DNA of 64,000 nt from Rhododendron vialii (GCF_030253575.1 NC_080564.1:28919561-28983560), one strand, 5' to 3'; positions 1 through 12,504 are shown, counted from the stretch's first letter. Notes: generated by a model not told the origin, from the sequence alone. Translations and numbers: made by a program.

Positions 1-3000
1 ATATGGAGACTCTCTTTTTTTGGTTCCGAGGATATATGGAGACTAAGGGAGGGTTTTCGATGTGGATATGTTCGATTTAGGTGAACTTGGAATGTGGGTC
101 AGTTTGAGGGTCTGTTTTTTGCAGGTTAAGTACTATAGGGAGACTGGTGAGAGTCGCGGGTTCGGATTTATCAACATGAGCACTGCTGAAGAAGCTGATA
201 TGGCTATCAAAATGTTCCATCACTTTGTAAGTTTATGCATTTTCTCTAGATTGGCAACAGGGTTCCCGCAAAGCATGATTCTCCCTTTTAAGTTCTGCCT
301 TTTCAGCATGCGGGACAGTGTAGATGAATCAGATAAATGGTCATTAATTACCATTATTTTTGGGGAAGGATTTGGGCTATAAGAGCATCCGCAATGGTAA
401 TAATCCAAACCAATAACCAAAATGTGTCACGTCAGCATTTGATTATTCATTTAATCCATAATCAACTTAACAACCTCTTCCTCCACATTTATTATTTTTG
501 CATCCCTAACCAAAAAAACCCCACAATACACAATGCACATTTGTCCAATCGCAAACGAGTTCCAATCGCGCACTCGACCACATCAAATTATTCGTCTCGA
601 TGAGACGATTCCAATGTGGGGTGTTTTTGAGTTATTGAGTTTTGAATTTGGTTATTGGTAAAAGTTATTAAATTTGGTTATGGAATGAGTGGAATTTGGT
701 TATTTGCTAAAAGACTTGTAACTTTGCTTATTACAATGTGGGGTATTTTTTCAGCATTGTTGTTAAATTTGTTTATCCATACCCATTTGCTTGTTACAAT
801 GGGGATGCTCTAAGGAACCTATGCCACCTTACATATGGACATGCTTGCTTTTTAGGCTAAAAGTATTAACATTTTCTTCATCATGCTTGGTTGATATTAG
901 TTCATTGAGTACCAAAAATATAGTTAATTGTAAACTTGTGTAAGGCTAATAAAATTTTCTTAAAGGAAATGCAATTAGAGATTATGTTAATGTGTTGACC
1001 CTCATTGATATTTCTCACTGCATGGTTGTGCTAGTCTATTTAATGGCTAAGAAAAAACGTAATTTGGAGAAGAATAACTAGGCATTTCATTGTTTGTATT
1101 AATATCATTTGAGAAAGCAATATCTAGGTGCTCAAATAGGAAATGATGATTGCACCTCTAAACCGGGGGTGCTCTAAGCAGCATCTGCTAGAGTACTTTG
1201 TGGTTAAAATGAAAGTATCAATGGTATTTATGTTGCTGAACAAAAGGTTGGAATATCTAACATCCTAAGAAGGGACATGAGTTGCACTATGTGTTCGACA
1301 AGTGTTATTTAAGTGTCATAACTAGGAAACATATTGATAAATTATTGTTACCGAGTGAGCTCTTTGACATGGGTATTGCTGTGCCCAAAAAGCATTAGTA
1401 TCCAACACATGCTCGTCTTATTTGTAGAAGATGCTGCAAATTACAGTCATCGTCTCTTTTCTGACTTGTTTTACCTTTCAATTCACTCGTGCTGTTGGAA
1501 CAAAAAACTAATGGTTATAATGCCAGTATTGATTTGATTTTCAACTGGAAAAGAAAAATTAAAGGAATAAGATGGAAGGTCAGAAGAATTGTCGTGAGCT
1601 TTATAGCAAGCAGGTAGTGGTGTGGACTGTGGACCTTTCATTACATCCTTGTATCAATGGAAAGAAGACTCTCAATCTCATGTACAAGTAAATGAATCCA
1701 AGTTAATCACATCAACCCTTATGTGTTTCTAGTGAAGACATTTATTCTTCTTTCTGTTTTCTTGAAGTTTACAAAATTGCAGTCTGTGCAACCTTATGGA
1801 ATTTCGAATATAAGATCTTACACTTGCGTCGTGATCTTTCTCGCATTCATGGTTGTCTGCGATAGTTGTGGCCTCTGTAATTGTCCAAGGTTGACTTATG
1901 AACGACAAGCAAATGAAAACAACTGTATAACACTTGAACACAACCCACCCCCACCCCCCCGAATTTGCCTTCTGATTAGCTTTCCAAGGTATCTTAGAAT
2001 TCTCTGATTGGACAAAGTGAGATAAGTATGAGATTACTCAGAAGAAGAATAGTACAAACAATGAATGGATTACTACACCACCTAGTGCACCGTGACCTTA
2101 GAATCTACCTTGATCGGACAACGGTTAATTTGTTGAACGGTGAGTTCATTCTATGAGTCATCTGTTTGAAAAAGGACTTATCCTGATGATGTGAATGTTG
2201 ATTATGTGCCCCGTATGGTGGGGAGAACCTAAGCATTGCCTAAGTTAGAAATGACCGTGCATAGAAATAGATTTTACTATTGTATTTTCTCTAGATTCTT
2301 TCCCTTTGTAGACTGTCATGTCACATGTATGTTCGAGCTTTAGAGCTTTTATTTGTTTTTCCTTCTTGTTGGAGACTTAGATATGTTGTGGAACACGATT
2401 AATAGGATTTAAATGGAAGGCCCTTGGTAGTGCACAAGGCTATTCCAAGAGGATCATCGCTGCTTCAACTTGGTCTTATTCACAGAGTTTTCGTCGCCAA
2501 TTTGCCATTTGATGTGGATGATGAGCGCCTTGAACAGCTTTTCAGCGAACATGGTAAGGTGGTGGATGCTCGGATAGTGTATGAAAGGAACACTCGCCAG
2601 TCAAGAGGGATCGGATTTGTAGCAATGTCAACAGAGGCTGAAATGAATGATGCAGTTGCCAACCTTAATGGAAAGGTACCCTAATTACACCGAGTATTTC
2701 TTTGTTAGAAGTGACTGACTGTAAGTGTAGAGTTTCAGGGGCAAGAGCCAATGAAACCAGCCTATCAAAAAAAAAAAAAGGGAGCCAATAAAACCATTAT
2801 CAAACTGCGAATCTTTTTCATTCAGTTATCGGAATTGATGTAGAACCGTTCTATAAGAGAAAATCCCCCTAACAATAGGCAAAAAATCTATTAGATTCAT
2901 TGATTTTGTAGATGTTAGCATCAAACTTTGAGGACGAATACTCTCATAAGACAGTTACTCTTGTTCATGATTACTTATATAACTGCTTTAACTGATATGT

Positions 3001-3059
3001 TGCAGAGCTTTGGTGGGAGTTTAATCCATGTGAGTGTTGCCAGGAAAAAACCACGCTGA
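1..3059 (+). CDS. Chloroplast ribonucleoprotein (two RRM domains, CP31-like), copy 1, 3' part
   Basis: Nuclear gene for a plastid RNA-binding protein (cpRNP family: editing, stability and processing of chloroplast transcripts). The 5' end lies outside the window. Visible exons are 125-226, 2406-2675 and 3006-3059 (stop TGA 3057-3059); all introns are GT-AG and all exon junctions are phase 0. Exon one carries the second half of RRM1 with the RNP1-type motif [10 protein letters not shown]. The next exon starts DLNGRPLVV, runs through a short linker into RRM2 (RNP2 [11 protein letters not shown]1 [10 protein letters not shown]). The last exon encodes [17 protein letters not shown]. The reading frame is open throughout, unlike the second copy at 6 kb. 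The RRM1-linker-RRM2 order and the 'DLNGR' linker resemble the 31-kDa class more than CP29, which has a glycine-rich spacer. Exact subfamily is inferred. Confidence 0.8.
383..810. mobile_element. PIF/Harbinger-type MITE in intron of cpRNP copy 1
   Basis: A 428-bp element with terminal inverted repeats GAGCATCC / GGATGCTC, flanked by a TAA duplication (380-382 and 811-813). The paralogous intron in copy 2 (near 7325) has a single TAA and no insert, which is a perfect empty site. It has no coding capacity. It is the same family as 33427-33883 and the outer element at 20053-22028. It contains a short hairpin around 594-610 with arms TCGTCTC / GAGACGA. Confidence 0.9.
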
Positions 3060-3263
3060 TCTTTATGACTTGAAGCAAGTTGAATCCAAGTATGGCACAG
3101 TAGTTTATTTTGTCCGTGCTGAGATTTGTAGTGGTGATGTTTTTGTGGTAAGGAATCGTTAAAGATAGCAGATTCAGAAGTCATCGAGAAATTTTTTTTT
3201 TTTTTTTTCCAGCTAATTTGTTGCTCTCGATTGTTGAGATATAGAGGTTGGCAATTCAGAAAT

Positions 3264-3511
3264 GAGTAGTGCTACAGGTACCGACGGGGTCGGTACCAAA
3301 ATCGTAGGGACGGCCTATGTACACGAAAAATGGGTGCCGGATCAAGCACCCTACACACCTCGGATGCCGTTGAATCTCGCGTAGGTCCCCTCGTTTTTTT
3401 TTTTTAGAATTTTTGGACGGCTCGGATCGGCCGTCCGGTGGCCGGAGACAGCCCGGCGCGGCCGTCCCTACGATTTTGGTACCGACCCCGTCGGTACCAA
3501 TATCATTTTCG
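3264..3511. mobile_element. MITE with 39-bp perfect inverted repeats
   Basis: Inverted arms at 3277-3315 and 3460-3498 are exact reverse complements over 39 bp; each arm is itself partly palindromic (GGTACCGAC...GTCGGTACC). Near-identical 9-bp flanks TTCAGAAAT (3255-3263) and TTCAGGAAT (3512-3520) suggest a 9-bp target duplication, as in Mutator-like elements. The insert is absent from the matching place in the downstream duplicate (near 9675). It is GC-rich compared with its surroundings and has no coding capacity. Confidence 0.75.
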
Positions 3512-3520
3512 TTCAGGAAT

Positions 3521-4005
3521 TCTTGAGGTAATTTCTCCTGTTCCTCGTTCGTTTTTCTTTTAATAACGAGATGTCCGAGCCAGCTTATGCGCACCACAAC
3601 ATCCTTGTTCTTTTAAGGTTGTTTGATTTCTGATCTTGGGATGGGATTACACTTGCTTGCTGTTCGTTTAGATTGCTTATTGAGCAATGGTAATTTATAC
3701 CACTTTCAAGTGTATTGCCCCCACAAACAATGTTGAATCAAACTTAGTAATGGTAATTTTCAGAATTCACATAGTAACATCAGTGCAAAACCATTTCAGG
3801 ACAATATGAGTCTCATAATGATCATAATATACATGACCAACTCAGCTTTACATATCAAACAACTAGAGCATGACTGTATCTAAAGGCGCATGCCCGTGTC
3901 TAAAGGCACAGCTCAAAGAATGTGACATTCGAATTGGCTTTGAGCGTCCTTAGCAAGGTGTGACTAAATTGCCCGTGTTTAAAGACACACACCCACATAA
4001 CTTAA
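3521..4005. other. No gene seen; end of duplicated block
   Basis: Homology with the second cpRNP copy continues to about 3690 and then stops. After that the sequence is AT-rich with a short internal repeat of the type 'cgtgtctaaaggcaca' near 3893-3912. No open reading frame, RNA gene or clear transposon end is visible. Confidence 0.5.
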
Positions 4006-4006
4006 C

Positions 4007-4530
4007 CCCAACACAAACCGATTACTAGTTTATGGGGACCACATAGATTATCTAGGATTCAACACCCACATAATTTGATCCAAGGGAGGGAACCAGGATT
4101 TTATAAATGCGGGGGCCGAACAATGAACAAGAGTTTGAAATTTCAAGGTTCTGGAATCTAATAATTCGTTTGGTTTAGATTTTGAGGGAGATTTTTTGAA
4201 TACTAAGTGGAGAGAGATAAAAAAAAATGAGATTAATAATTGAAGGAAAAACTTATGGGAGACCATGCGCAGAGAGAAAAATTGGGGTTTGAGACCCGAA
4301 ACAAACATATTTTTAAAGCATTTAAATGTCTAAATAACACACAATACAAAATACAATACTTAGATGTTCTCAACAAACAAACAAAAAACTAACATTAATA
4401 TTGTTTAAAAAAAACCCCGAAACTGTGGGGGACCTTGGCCCCCATATGCTGACTCTTAAATCCGTCTCTCATCCAACACAAACCAATTACTAGTTTATGG
4501 GGATTACTTAGATTATCTAGGATTCAACAG
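4007..4530. repeat. Direct repeats flanking a transposon-like segment
   Basis: A roughly 57-bp segment (about 4007-4063) recurs at about 4473-4529, both running from 'ccaacacaaacc' to 'ggattcaaca'. Between them lies about 400 bp whose ends look like degraded inverted repeats with GGGGGCC cores (4110-4116 and 4438-4444). This could be an old hAT-like element that duplicated or captured flank, or a segmental duplication. No coding content. Confidence 0.5.
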
Positions 4531-4925
4531 CTTCATCGAGAGTCAGTCACACTTAAAACAAAATAAACTAGAAAAGATGCCATCTTGGTCCAAATGTAAT
4601 GTGATTGCACGTCCAACAAATCACGTACAATAGCAATTACAAAACCAAACTCAGTACCAGCGAGCGATCCATCTCCATCCTCTAACCTATAAAAACATAG
4701 CCAACCCTAAACATTTCAAACCGTAATTTATCATCACACTTGCTCTGTGGAATCAATAAGTAAAATGGACGATTTCTTAGCTTAAATGGAGAGAGCGGCA
4801 GAGATTGCATGTAATTTGGGTGGGTGGTTGGTAAGAAGGTGGAACTTTTTTTCTCAGGATAAGAGAGGAAGGGGGTTGGAGGAGGGTTGAGTGGTGGCAA
4901 TATAATGGGAGTAGTCATTATTTAT

Positions 4926-5248
4926 GGGGCGACTATTCGCAGCTCCGTATTTTCTCCTTTAGCTCATTAAAAATTTCTAATTATATTCGACAGTTAGTTT
5001 CCGAAATTGAGATACATTTTCCTTATACAATTACCGAAATATAATTTTTTTTCAACAACTATTTACCGAAAATGTATGTTTGGCAGTTGTTTACCAAAAG
5101 TTGAACATATTTTCGACATGTAGTTACCGAAATATAATCTTGTTTTCAACAGCTATTTACAGAAATGTTATGTATAATTTTCAATAACCATTTACCGAAA
5201 TGTAATGGGCTAAGGGAGAAAATACGGGGCTGCGAATAGTCGCCCCCA
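4926..5248. mobile_element. MITE, 323 bp, upstream of cpRNP copy 2
   Basis: Terminal inverted repeats of about 40 bp: left end GGGGCGACTATTCGCAGC, right end its complement GCTGCGAATAGTCGCCCC. TATTTAT occurs on both sides (4919-4925 and 5249-5255), a 7-bp target duplication candidate. The interior repeats the phrase 'tttaccgaaatgtaat' in degenerate form several times. No coding capacity. The superfamily is not certain. Confidence 0.8.
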
Positions 5249-5998
5249 TATTTATTGGTATTTTGCAGCCAATCTTGAATACTTGTTGCTATGGATTAGT
5301 GGGGGAGAAAATGGTGCATGCAGATGGAGGTGTAGACTAATTGAATTTGGTGTAGGTTAGTCTTTTAGGAATCAATTTGGGCTATGTTGGATCAAGCCAT
5401 GGCTAATTGTCATGCTAAGAATTGTGAAGCCAAAATTGGAATGTGCCAGGTCAAAGTTATATTAGTATTACCTTGGCTTAGTTACATTATGCTAATTCAA
5501 CTAATTAAAGAACAATAATAATAGAGTAAAATGTACTCCGTAATATTTGTTTCTATTTTATTTTTATTTAAAAACAATCGGTATACTACAACTGGAGTTT
5601 GATTTTGCCGGATAACAAATTTATATTGTATATATAATTCTTGGCATATTATTTATATCCGGAGGAGAAAGACATCTGAGCACTATTCTGGGCTCTTTAA
5701 CGGCAATTATACGACCGAAGACTAACAAATGGCCAAGTTAATTATTAAATGATTTAGATAGTTTAAGGTAGTTAAGTGCCAGGTCTTTCAATTCAGGAGC
5801 TAATTTAGAAAAATTTGATAGTTTATGGGACATGATGTAATTAAGGCTACTTTGGGGTCTCCGCTAATTTCCTCTGTCGACCCTTTTCCCATGCTCCTCT
5901 TCCTCTTCTTCCTTCTCTAGCTGCTGCTGCTGCTGCTTCTTCTTCTTCTTCTTCCACTCTATAACAATATCTCGTTCAGTTCCTTATCATCTGTCCGA
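5249..5998 (+). promoter_or_regulatory. Upstream region of cpRNP copy 2
   Basis: About 750 bp of AT-rich upstream sequence with no gene. A trinucleotide tract of CTG then CTT repeats at 5921-5955 is typical of plant 5' leaders. No convincing TATA box could be assigned. Confidence 0.3.
5921..5955. repeat. (CTG)n(CTT)n microsatellite in 5' leader
   Basis: Five CTG-type units are followed by about six CTT units, just upstream of the first exon of the second cpRNP copy. Confidence 0.85.
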
Positions 5999-8900
5999 AT
6001 GGTTTCTTATTTTCCCTTCCAGCAATCTTTACACCACCAAAACCTCTTCCTACTACCAGGATCTTTCCAAACCCATCAAAATCCACCTCTCTTTATCTCA
6101 CTCTAAATCACCAATTCCGTCCTTTTCCAAAAAATCTTCACGCATTCATTCTTCTACCACAGTCTCCGCCTCAGCAGAGACGAGGCTTTTTGTGGGGAAC
6201 TTGGAGTATGGGGTTGATAGTGCGAAGTTAGATCAGCTGTTTCAGCAGGCGGGTGACGTTGAGACTGCTGAGGTGATAATTTTGATCACTTTTGGTGGAT
6301 TAAAGTTGGGTCTTTTTGTTGATGCACGAATGATTTATGGACAGGAGCGGAGCTAGGATTTCTATTCAGACACGAAATTAGAAAGAAGTCAATCACTAAT
6401 AATTGAATTATTATGTTTAATGCTCGGAAAAGTACGTAATACCAAAAGAAAGTACTTTTTTCTAATATTAACTATCCGTTATACTCGGTAGAAATCGCAC
6501 ATGTTTTAAAGTTAATTGCTTTATCGTCCATTAACCTAGAACACAAACAGATGTTTTTGATGTGGGTCTGTTTGATTTTGGTTAAGATTAGTGCTACGGC
6601 CGCACACAGATGCGGACACATTGTGTTCGGAGTCATTCAATGCACATTGGTTCAATGGACATAGAAACAACACACTCGCCAGACAAGCGCGGATACATTT
6701 GTGTTTGGGCATGTGTCCAAAGCAATTTCCTTAGGCCAAATTTAGATGATTTATGGGGACTGAGGAGGGTTTAATGATGCCGTTTCAAAAAAAAAAGAGA
6801 GGAGGGTTTAATGATGTGGGTCATTTTGATTACAGTAAATTTGGATGATTTATGGGGACTAGGGGAGGTTTTAAGTTGAACCACTTGGATTGGGTTAGTA
6901 TTCGGATGATTTATGGGGACGGAGGGAGGGTTTTTGATATGGGTCATTTTCATTTGGTCGAAATTTATATGATATATGGAGATTAAGCGAGGGTTTTTGA
7001 TGTGGATCTGCTCGATTTAGGTGAACTTAGGAATATGAGTCAGTTTGAGGGTCCGTTTTTTACAGGTTATGTACTACAGGGAGACTGGAGAGCCTCGGGG
7101 GTTTAGATTCATCAAAATGAGCACTGTTGAAGAAGCTGATAAGGCTATGGAAATGTTCCACCGCTTTGTAAGTTGTATATGCATTTTCTCTGTATTGGCA
7201 ACAGGGTTCCCGCAAAGCATTGTTCTCCCTTTTAAGTTCTGCCTTTTCAGCATGCGGGACAGTCTAGATGTATAAGATAAATGGTCATCAATTACCGTTA
7301 TTTTTGGGGATGGATTTCGGCTATAAGGAACCTATGCCACCTTACATATGGACATGCTTGCTTTTTAGGCTAAAAGTATTGAGTAACATTTTCTTGATCA
7401 TGGATCTGCTTGGTTGATATTAGTTCGTTGAGTACCAAAAATATAGTAAATTGTAAACTTGTGTAAGGCTTATAAAATTTTCCTAAAGGAAGTTCAGTTA
7501 GAGATTTATGTTAACATGTTGACCCTCATTGATATTTCTCACTGCGTAATTGTGCTAGTCTATTTTGTGGCTAAGAAAAAACTTAATTTGGTGAAGAATA
7601 ACTAGGCATTTCATTATTTGTATTAATATCATTGGAGACAGCAATATCTAGGTGCTCAAATAGGAAATGATGATTGCACCTCTAAACCGGGAGTGCTCTA
7701 AGCAGCGTCTGCTAGGGTAGTTTGTGGTAGCTAAAGGGAGAAAGAGTATTGAAATGGAAGCATCAATGGTATTTAGGTTGTTGAACAAAAGGTTGGAATA
7801 TCTAACATCCTAATAAGGAATCTTTTGGAAAGGGAAAGGGACATGAGTTGCGCCATGCGTGCGACAAGTGTTATTTAAGTGTCATAACTAGGAAACATAT
7901 TGCTAATTTATTGTTACAGAGTGAGCTCTTTGACATGGTTATTGGTGTGCCCAAAAAGCATCAGTATCCAACACAGGGGCGTCTTATTTGTAGAAGATGC
8001 TGCAAATAATTGTCGTCGGTCTCTTTTCTGACTTGTTTTGCCTTTCAATTCGCTCGTGCTGTTGGAACAAAAAAGTAATGGTTTCAATGCCAGTATTGAT
8101 TTGATTTTCAACTGGAAAAGAAATAAGATAGAAGGTTAGAAGAAATCATCGTGAGCTTTATAGCAAGCAGGCAGTGGTGTGGACTGTGGACCTTTCATTA
8201 CATCCTTGTGTCAATGGAAAGAAGACTCTCATGTGTCATCCAAGTTATTCACATCAACCCTTACGTGTTTCTAGTGAAGACATTTATTCTTCTTTGAGTT
8301 TTCTTCAAGTTTACGAAATTGCAGTATGTGGCAACTTTATGGAATTTTGCATGTAAGATCTTACCTTTGCGTCGTGATCTTTCCCGCATTCATGGTTGTC
8401 TGAGATAGTTGTGGCCTCTATAATTGTCGAAGGTTTTTTTGCCTTCTGATTTGCTTTTCAAGGCATCTTAGAATTCTCTGCTTGGACAAAGTGAGATAAG
8501 TATGAGATTACTCAGATGAAGGATAGCACAAACAAAATGGATTACAACCCCACCTAGTGCATGGTGACCTTAGAATCTACCTTGATCAGACAATGGTTAA
8601 TTTGTTGAACGGTTAGTTCATTCTATGAGTCATCTGTTTGAAAAAGGACTTATCCTGATGGTGTGAATGTTGATTATGTGCCCCTTGTGGTGGGGAGAAC
8701 CTAAGCATTGCCTAAGTTAGAAATGACCGTGCATAGATTGTACTATTGTATTTTCTCTTGATTCTTTCTCTTTGTACATTGTCATATCACATGTATGTTC
8801 GAGCTTTAGAGCTTTTATTTGGTTTTCCGTCTTGTTGGAGACTTAAATATGTTGTGGAACACGATTAACAGGATTTAAATGGAAGGTCCTTGATAGTGCG

Positions 8901-9483
8901 CAAGGCTACTCCAAGAGGAACATCACTGCATCCACTGGGTCACAAAATTTTTGTCTCCAATTTGCCGTTTGATGTGGATGATGAACGCCTTGAACAGCTT
9001 TTCAGCGAACATGGTAAGGTGGTGAATGCTCGGATAGTTTATGATGCGAACACTCAACATTCGCGAGGGATCGGTTTTGTAGCAGTGTCAACAGAGGCTG
9101 AAATGAATGATGCAATTGCCAACCTTAATTGAAAGGTACCCTAATTACACCGATTATTTCTTTGTTATAAGTGACTGTAGAGAGTTGTAGGGGCAAGAGC
9201 CACGAAGCACCAGTACCAAACTGCGCATCTTTTACATCCAGTTATCATAATTAATGTGCAACCGTTCTATAAATAAAAATTCACTTACCTTCCCCCTTAA
9301 CAAGAGGTGAAACCGTGAAAAATCTATTCAGTTCATTGTTTTTGTACATTTATGGACAAAAGAAGACTCTCACAAGACAGTTACTCCTGCTCATGATCAC
9401 TTATAACTGCTTTAAATGATATGTTGCAGACCATTGGTGGGAGGTTGATCCAGGTGAATTTTGCACAAGAAAAACCTCGCTGA
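5999..9483 (+). pseudogene. Chloroplast ribonucleoprotein, copy 2, probably inactive
   Basis: Tandem duplicate of the gene at 1-3059. Exons: first exon ending at 6272 (transit-peptide-like Ser/Thr-rich part, then RRM1 start LFVGNLEYG), 7066-7167, 8872-9135 and 9430-9483 (stop TGA). Two lesions are seen. The codon after NLN in the third exon is TGA (9130-9132) where copy 1 has GGA, truncating the protein before the end of RRM2. The only nearby ATG (5999-6001) is in a different frame from the RRM1 codons and meets a stop after about 35 codons, so the transit-peptide frame lacks a visible start. RRM1 RNP1 also reads PRGFRFIKMS instead of the family's RGFGF. Introns remain close to copy 1. Transcription is possible, but full-length protein is unlikely. 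Confidence 0.75.
6738..7013. repeat. Tandem repeats in intron 1 of copy 2 (also at 1-65)
   Basis: About four degenerate units of 60-100 bp, each beginning like 'gatgatttatggggact' and followed by 'gaggagggttt' and 'gatgtgggtca'. Unit starts are near 6738, 6838, 6898 and 6961. The window's first 65 bases contain two further units, showing that the array predates the gene duplication. Confidence 0.75.
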
Positions 9484-10770
9484 TTTTTTACTTGAAGCAA
9501 ATTGAATTTAAGTATGGTGCCGTAATTTATTTCGTTCATGCTAAGATTTGTACTGATGATATCTTTGTGGTAAGAAATTGTTAAAGATAGCATATTCAGA
9601 AGTAATCGAGTAATGTTTTTCGGCTAATTTGTTGCTCTCGATTGGTGAGATATAGAGGTTGGAAATTTTGATCCAGAAATTCTTCAGGCAATTACTCCTG
9701 TTCTAGTTCTTTTGACTTACTTTGATTTCTCATCTTGGGATGGGATTAGACTTGCTTGCTGTGATTATTTAGATTACTTATTGAGGTTACTCCTATGAGC
9801 AATGTTCGGTGCACAAATTTATGCGCACCGATCACGACACATTTGTGTCTAAACGGTTTGATGCTCATGGGCCTTGGAAAATAATTGAGGTCTCATATGC
9901 ATTGGACAGCTCGGATACATGCGCATCCGGGGATGTGAACACAGACTTCCCCAATTCCTATCGCACCCAGTCGTGATGTGGTTCAAGTAACATTTGCAGG
10001 ATATAGTTTCGTATGATGAAAATCCTTCTTTTACCAGCGCCCGCCACAAAGAATGCACTGTAGACTTTTGTATACATATTGCTCTTCATATTTACATCGT
10101 TTATGTGCTTTCTCCAGATCATTGAAAGAATGTTTCATGTTGTTTCTCTGCTCTTGCATTTGTCTTAGTTTTTTGTCACAGGCAGCTGCCCCCAAGGAGG
10201 GAGAAAAGCAACCACAAAGGAGGCCTAAACTCACGAACAAACATTCGGGACCTCACACAAACAAGACTCATCTTCAACCTCGAAAAGCCATCAAGACGAC
10301 GTAGAAAACCCACAAAGAGCAAGAGAAAGTCTCACGCAGGGGAAGAAAACCAACAAAAAAAATACTAGCAAACAATAACTAAAAGCAAACCTAAAAGCAA
10401 ACAACAAATCCACACCCCAAAGTCCAGCTGATGATGCCATCACGCTGCCACAAGGGCGGCTAAGACACAACAAAGACCATGGAACGGAACCTTGATCACC
10501 ACAACAGCCACACCCCACCGTACAACACCACCAACTGCTAACTCCATCTCAAGAAACTATGCCCTTGTCAGGGTCCAAACCTATGCAACACCCAGAACGA
10601 AAAGAAAGGGGCCGGCCTAATAACATCGATGGAACTGCAGGACGGTTGGAAAAAAGAGCACACGGTGAGGAAGATCGGACAAAGGAGCACACTGGCGGAC
10701 TGCTTTGGCGACGATCGGCTCCATCGACGTCAGAGCTCACCGAAAATAGGGCGGATAGATCTGAGAGAGC
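9484..10770. other. No gene recognised
   Basis: Similarity to copy 1 flank persists to about 9805. From about 10185 to 10770 the base composition changes to GC-richer sequence with several short ORFs on both strands; none resembles a known family. It may be a degraded retroelement fragment, but no LTR, primer site or domain was found. Confidence 0.4.
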
Positions 10771-10798
10771 GGGGGGGGGGGGGGGGGGGGGGGGGGGG
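10771..10798. repeat. G homopolymer, 28 bases
   Basis: An uninterrupted run of G. Length in such runs is assembly-sensitive. It encodes the poly-Gly stretch of spurious ORFs across it. Confidence 0.9.
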
Positions 10799-10989
10799 TG
10801 GGGTTTGTTGAAACTGAAAGCGCCAATTTTGCTGGGTTTCAGCAGAGTGAGAGAAGTACTGGACCATCTCCAGTCAGCAGCAAGCTCCCAAAGCCACGTC
10901 AGGTCAGTTCATGGTCGGTATATACGGTCGGTCCCTATAGCAAAAGGGAAATGATAGGATACATGAAACACTTCATGAAAGAATCCTAG

Positions 10990-12504
10990 TTTCATGGGTT
11001 TTTTTTTTCTTTTTTTTTGATGTATTGTACCTGGCCCCACTAAGGAGAAGGGCAGAGAAAAGAATTTGGGCATACATAGGATTTTGCAGCTTTGGTTTAT
11101 ACTGCCATTTTGATGACAATGACTTCGTCAATCGGCATTGTTTCTGCCTTTTCAAAGACATCCATTGGTTCTTCTGTGGTTAAAAACCTGGTGAACCGGG
11201 CATACTACTTTCCAACCTCTTGTAGATCTTACTTCTCTTACTTTTATTTCTATACATTGGATCACCTTTTCCCAACCTAGAGGTGATGTAAGGTGCCGAC
11301 AACACAAGTTGCTACCCTCTCATACAACCCCTCCAGCAAACAATGAAGTGGATGAGATATGGAAGAAGACTAACGAATGGACTTTATTAATCTTCAAAGT
11401 AGAAGTACAACCGACTAAGATAGTCGAGTGAACAATTACAAGTTATAACTAATCCTAGAAAAGAAAAAATAAAGGCATGTTGGCGTTGATTGTGTGTATC
11501 AAAACTGTCACGATTCCAAGCATTGGCCTTCCTCATTTGAATTTGAATCTTCCCTCCAATCCAATATGGCAGTTACTTCTCCTTTTTGTCCCTCTTTGTA
11601 AATAACTTCCACGAACATTTGAGCATTTCCAAACAACTGCCCCTTTAATCATGGGAGAACTGCCCCTTTGATCATGGGAGAAACCGAACACCCTTCCTTT
11701 TGACACCTGTGATTCAATCGTTGAAGGTAAGTAACTGTAGCAGTCAATCGACGGGTGAACCCTCTTTTCATATTTTAATTTATAAAACCTTATTATGGCT
11801 TTACCATTAATCAACTAGACCATAAGTCTCATTGATTATCAAATAATACCCTTCTATTTATGCCACGTGTCACTCAATCGACGGGGAATACAAAAAATTA
11901 CAAATATGGTGCAAACAACTGGCAATTAAAGTTATTGGGTGACAAACTCGAAAGCCCTAGACACAGCAAGGATGGACCTGTCCTCCAACGAGTACAGCTA
12001 CTATCACTCGCGGGAATGTTGTCCCACTCATGGAAATGGTAATTAAAGTTGTTTGGGTGATAAACTCGGGAGCCCTAGATGCAAGGATGGACCTATCTGA
12101 AAGGAATGTAATGTATTTCGCAAAGGTGTGTCGGCCCTTATCATAGGTTGCACATTTGGTCATTTCCATTTTGAAGACTACGCATCTACAATTTAGTTTC
12201 TCCATGGTTTCTTGAATGAATGAAAATAAGTCCAAAGCGCTTAGTGGAAAACATTTTTGCATTTTTCGAATAATTTTGGTTTTTAAAAGATGGCTAAAAC
12301 AATGAAAATGCTTTTGTTGTTACCACTTTTTTCCCTCTTGCTTATTGTTTAAAGCATAAAGCACAGCTCATGAGATTCAGCAAGTGCTTAACCTGTTTTC
12401 TCCTCAGGATTAGGTACATCAAACAGATAAAGATCATTATGTTTTTCCAACTTCCACAAACTTCGATTTAAATAGCTTTTTCTTTCCACTGCAAAAGCAA
12501 AAGA

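Noticed and set aside
6738-7013. CRISPR-like array
   Set aside because: Units are degenerate, contiguous tandem repeats without unique spacers, in a plant intron.
10559-10954. 131-codon ORF with poly-Gly
   Set aside because: The Gly run is the translation of a 28-base G homopolymer and the rest has no recognisable family.
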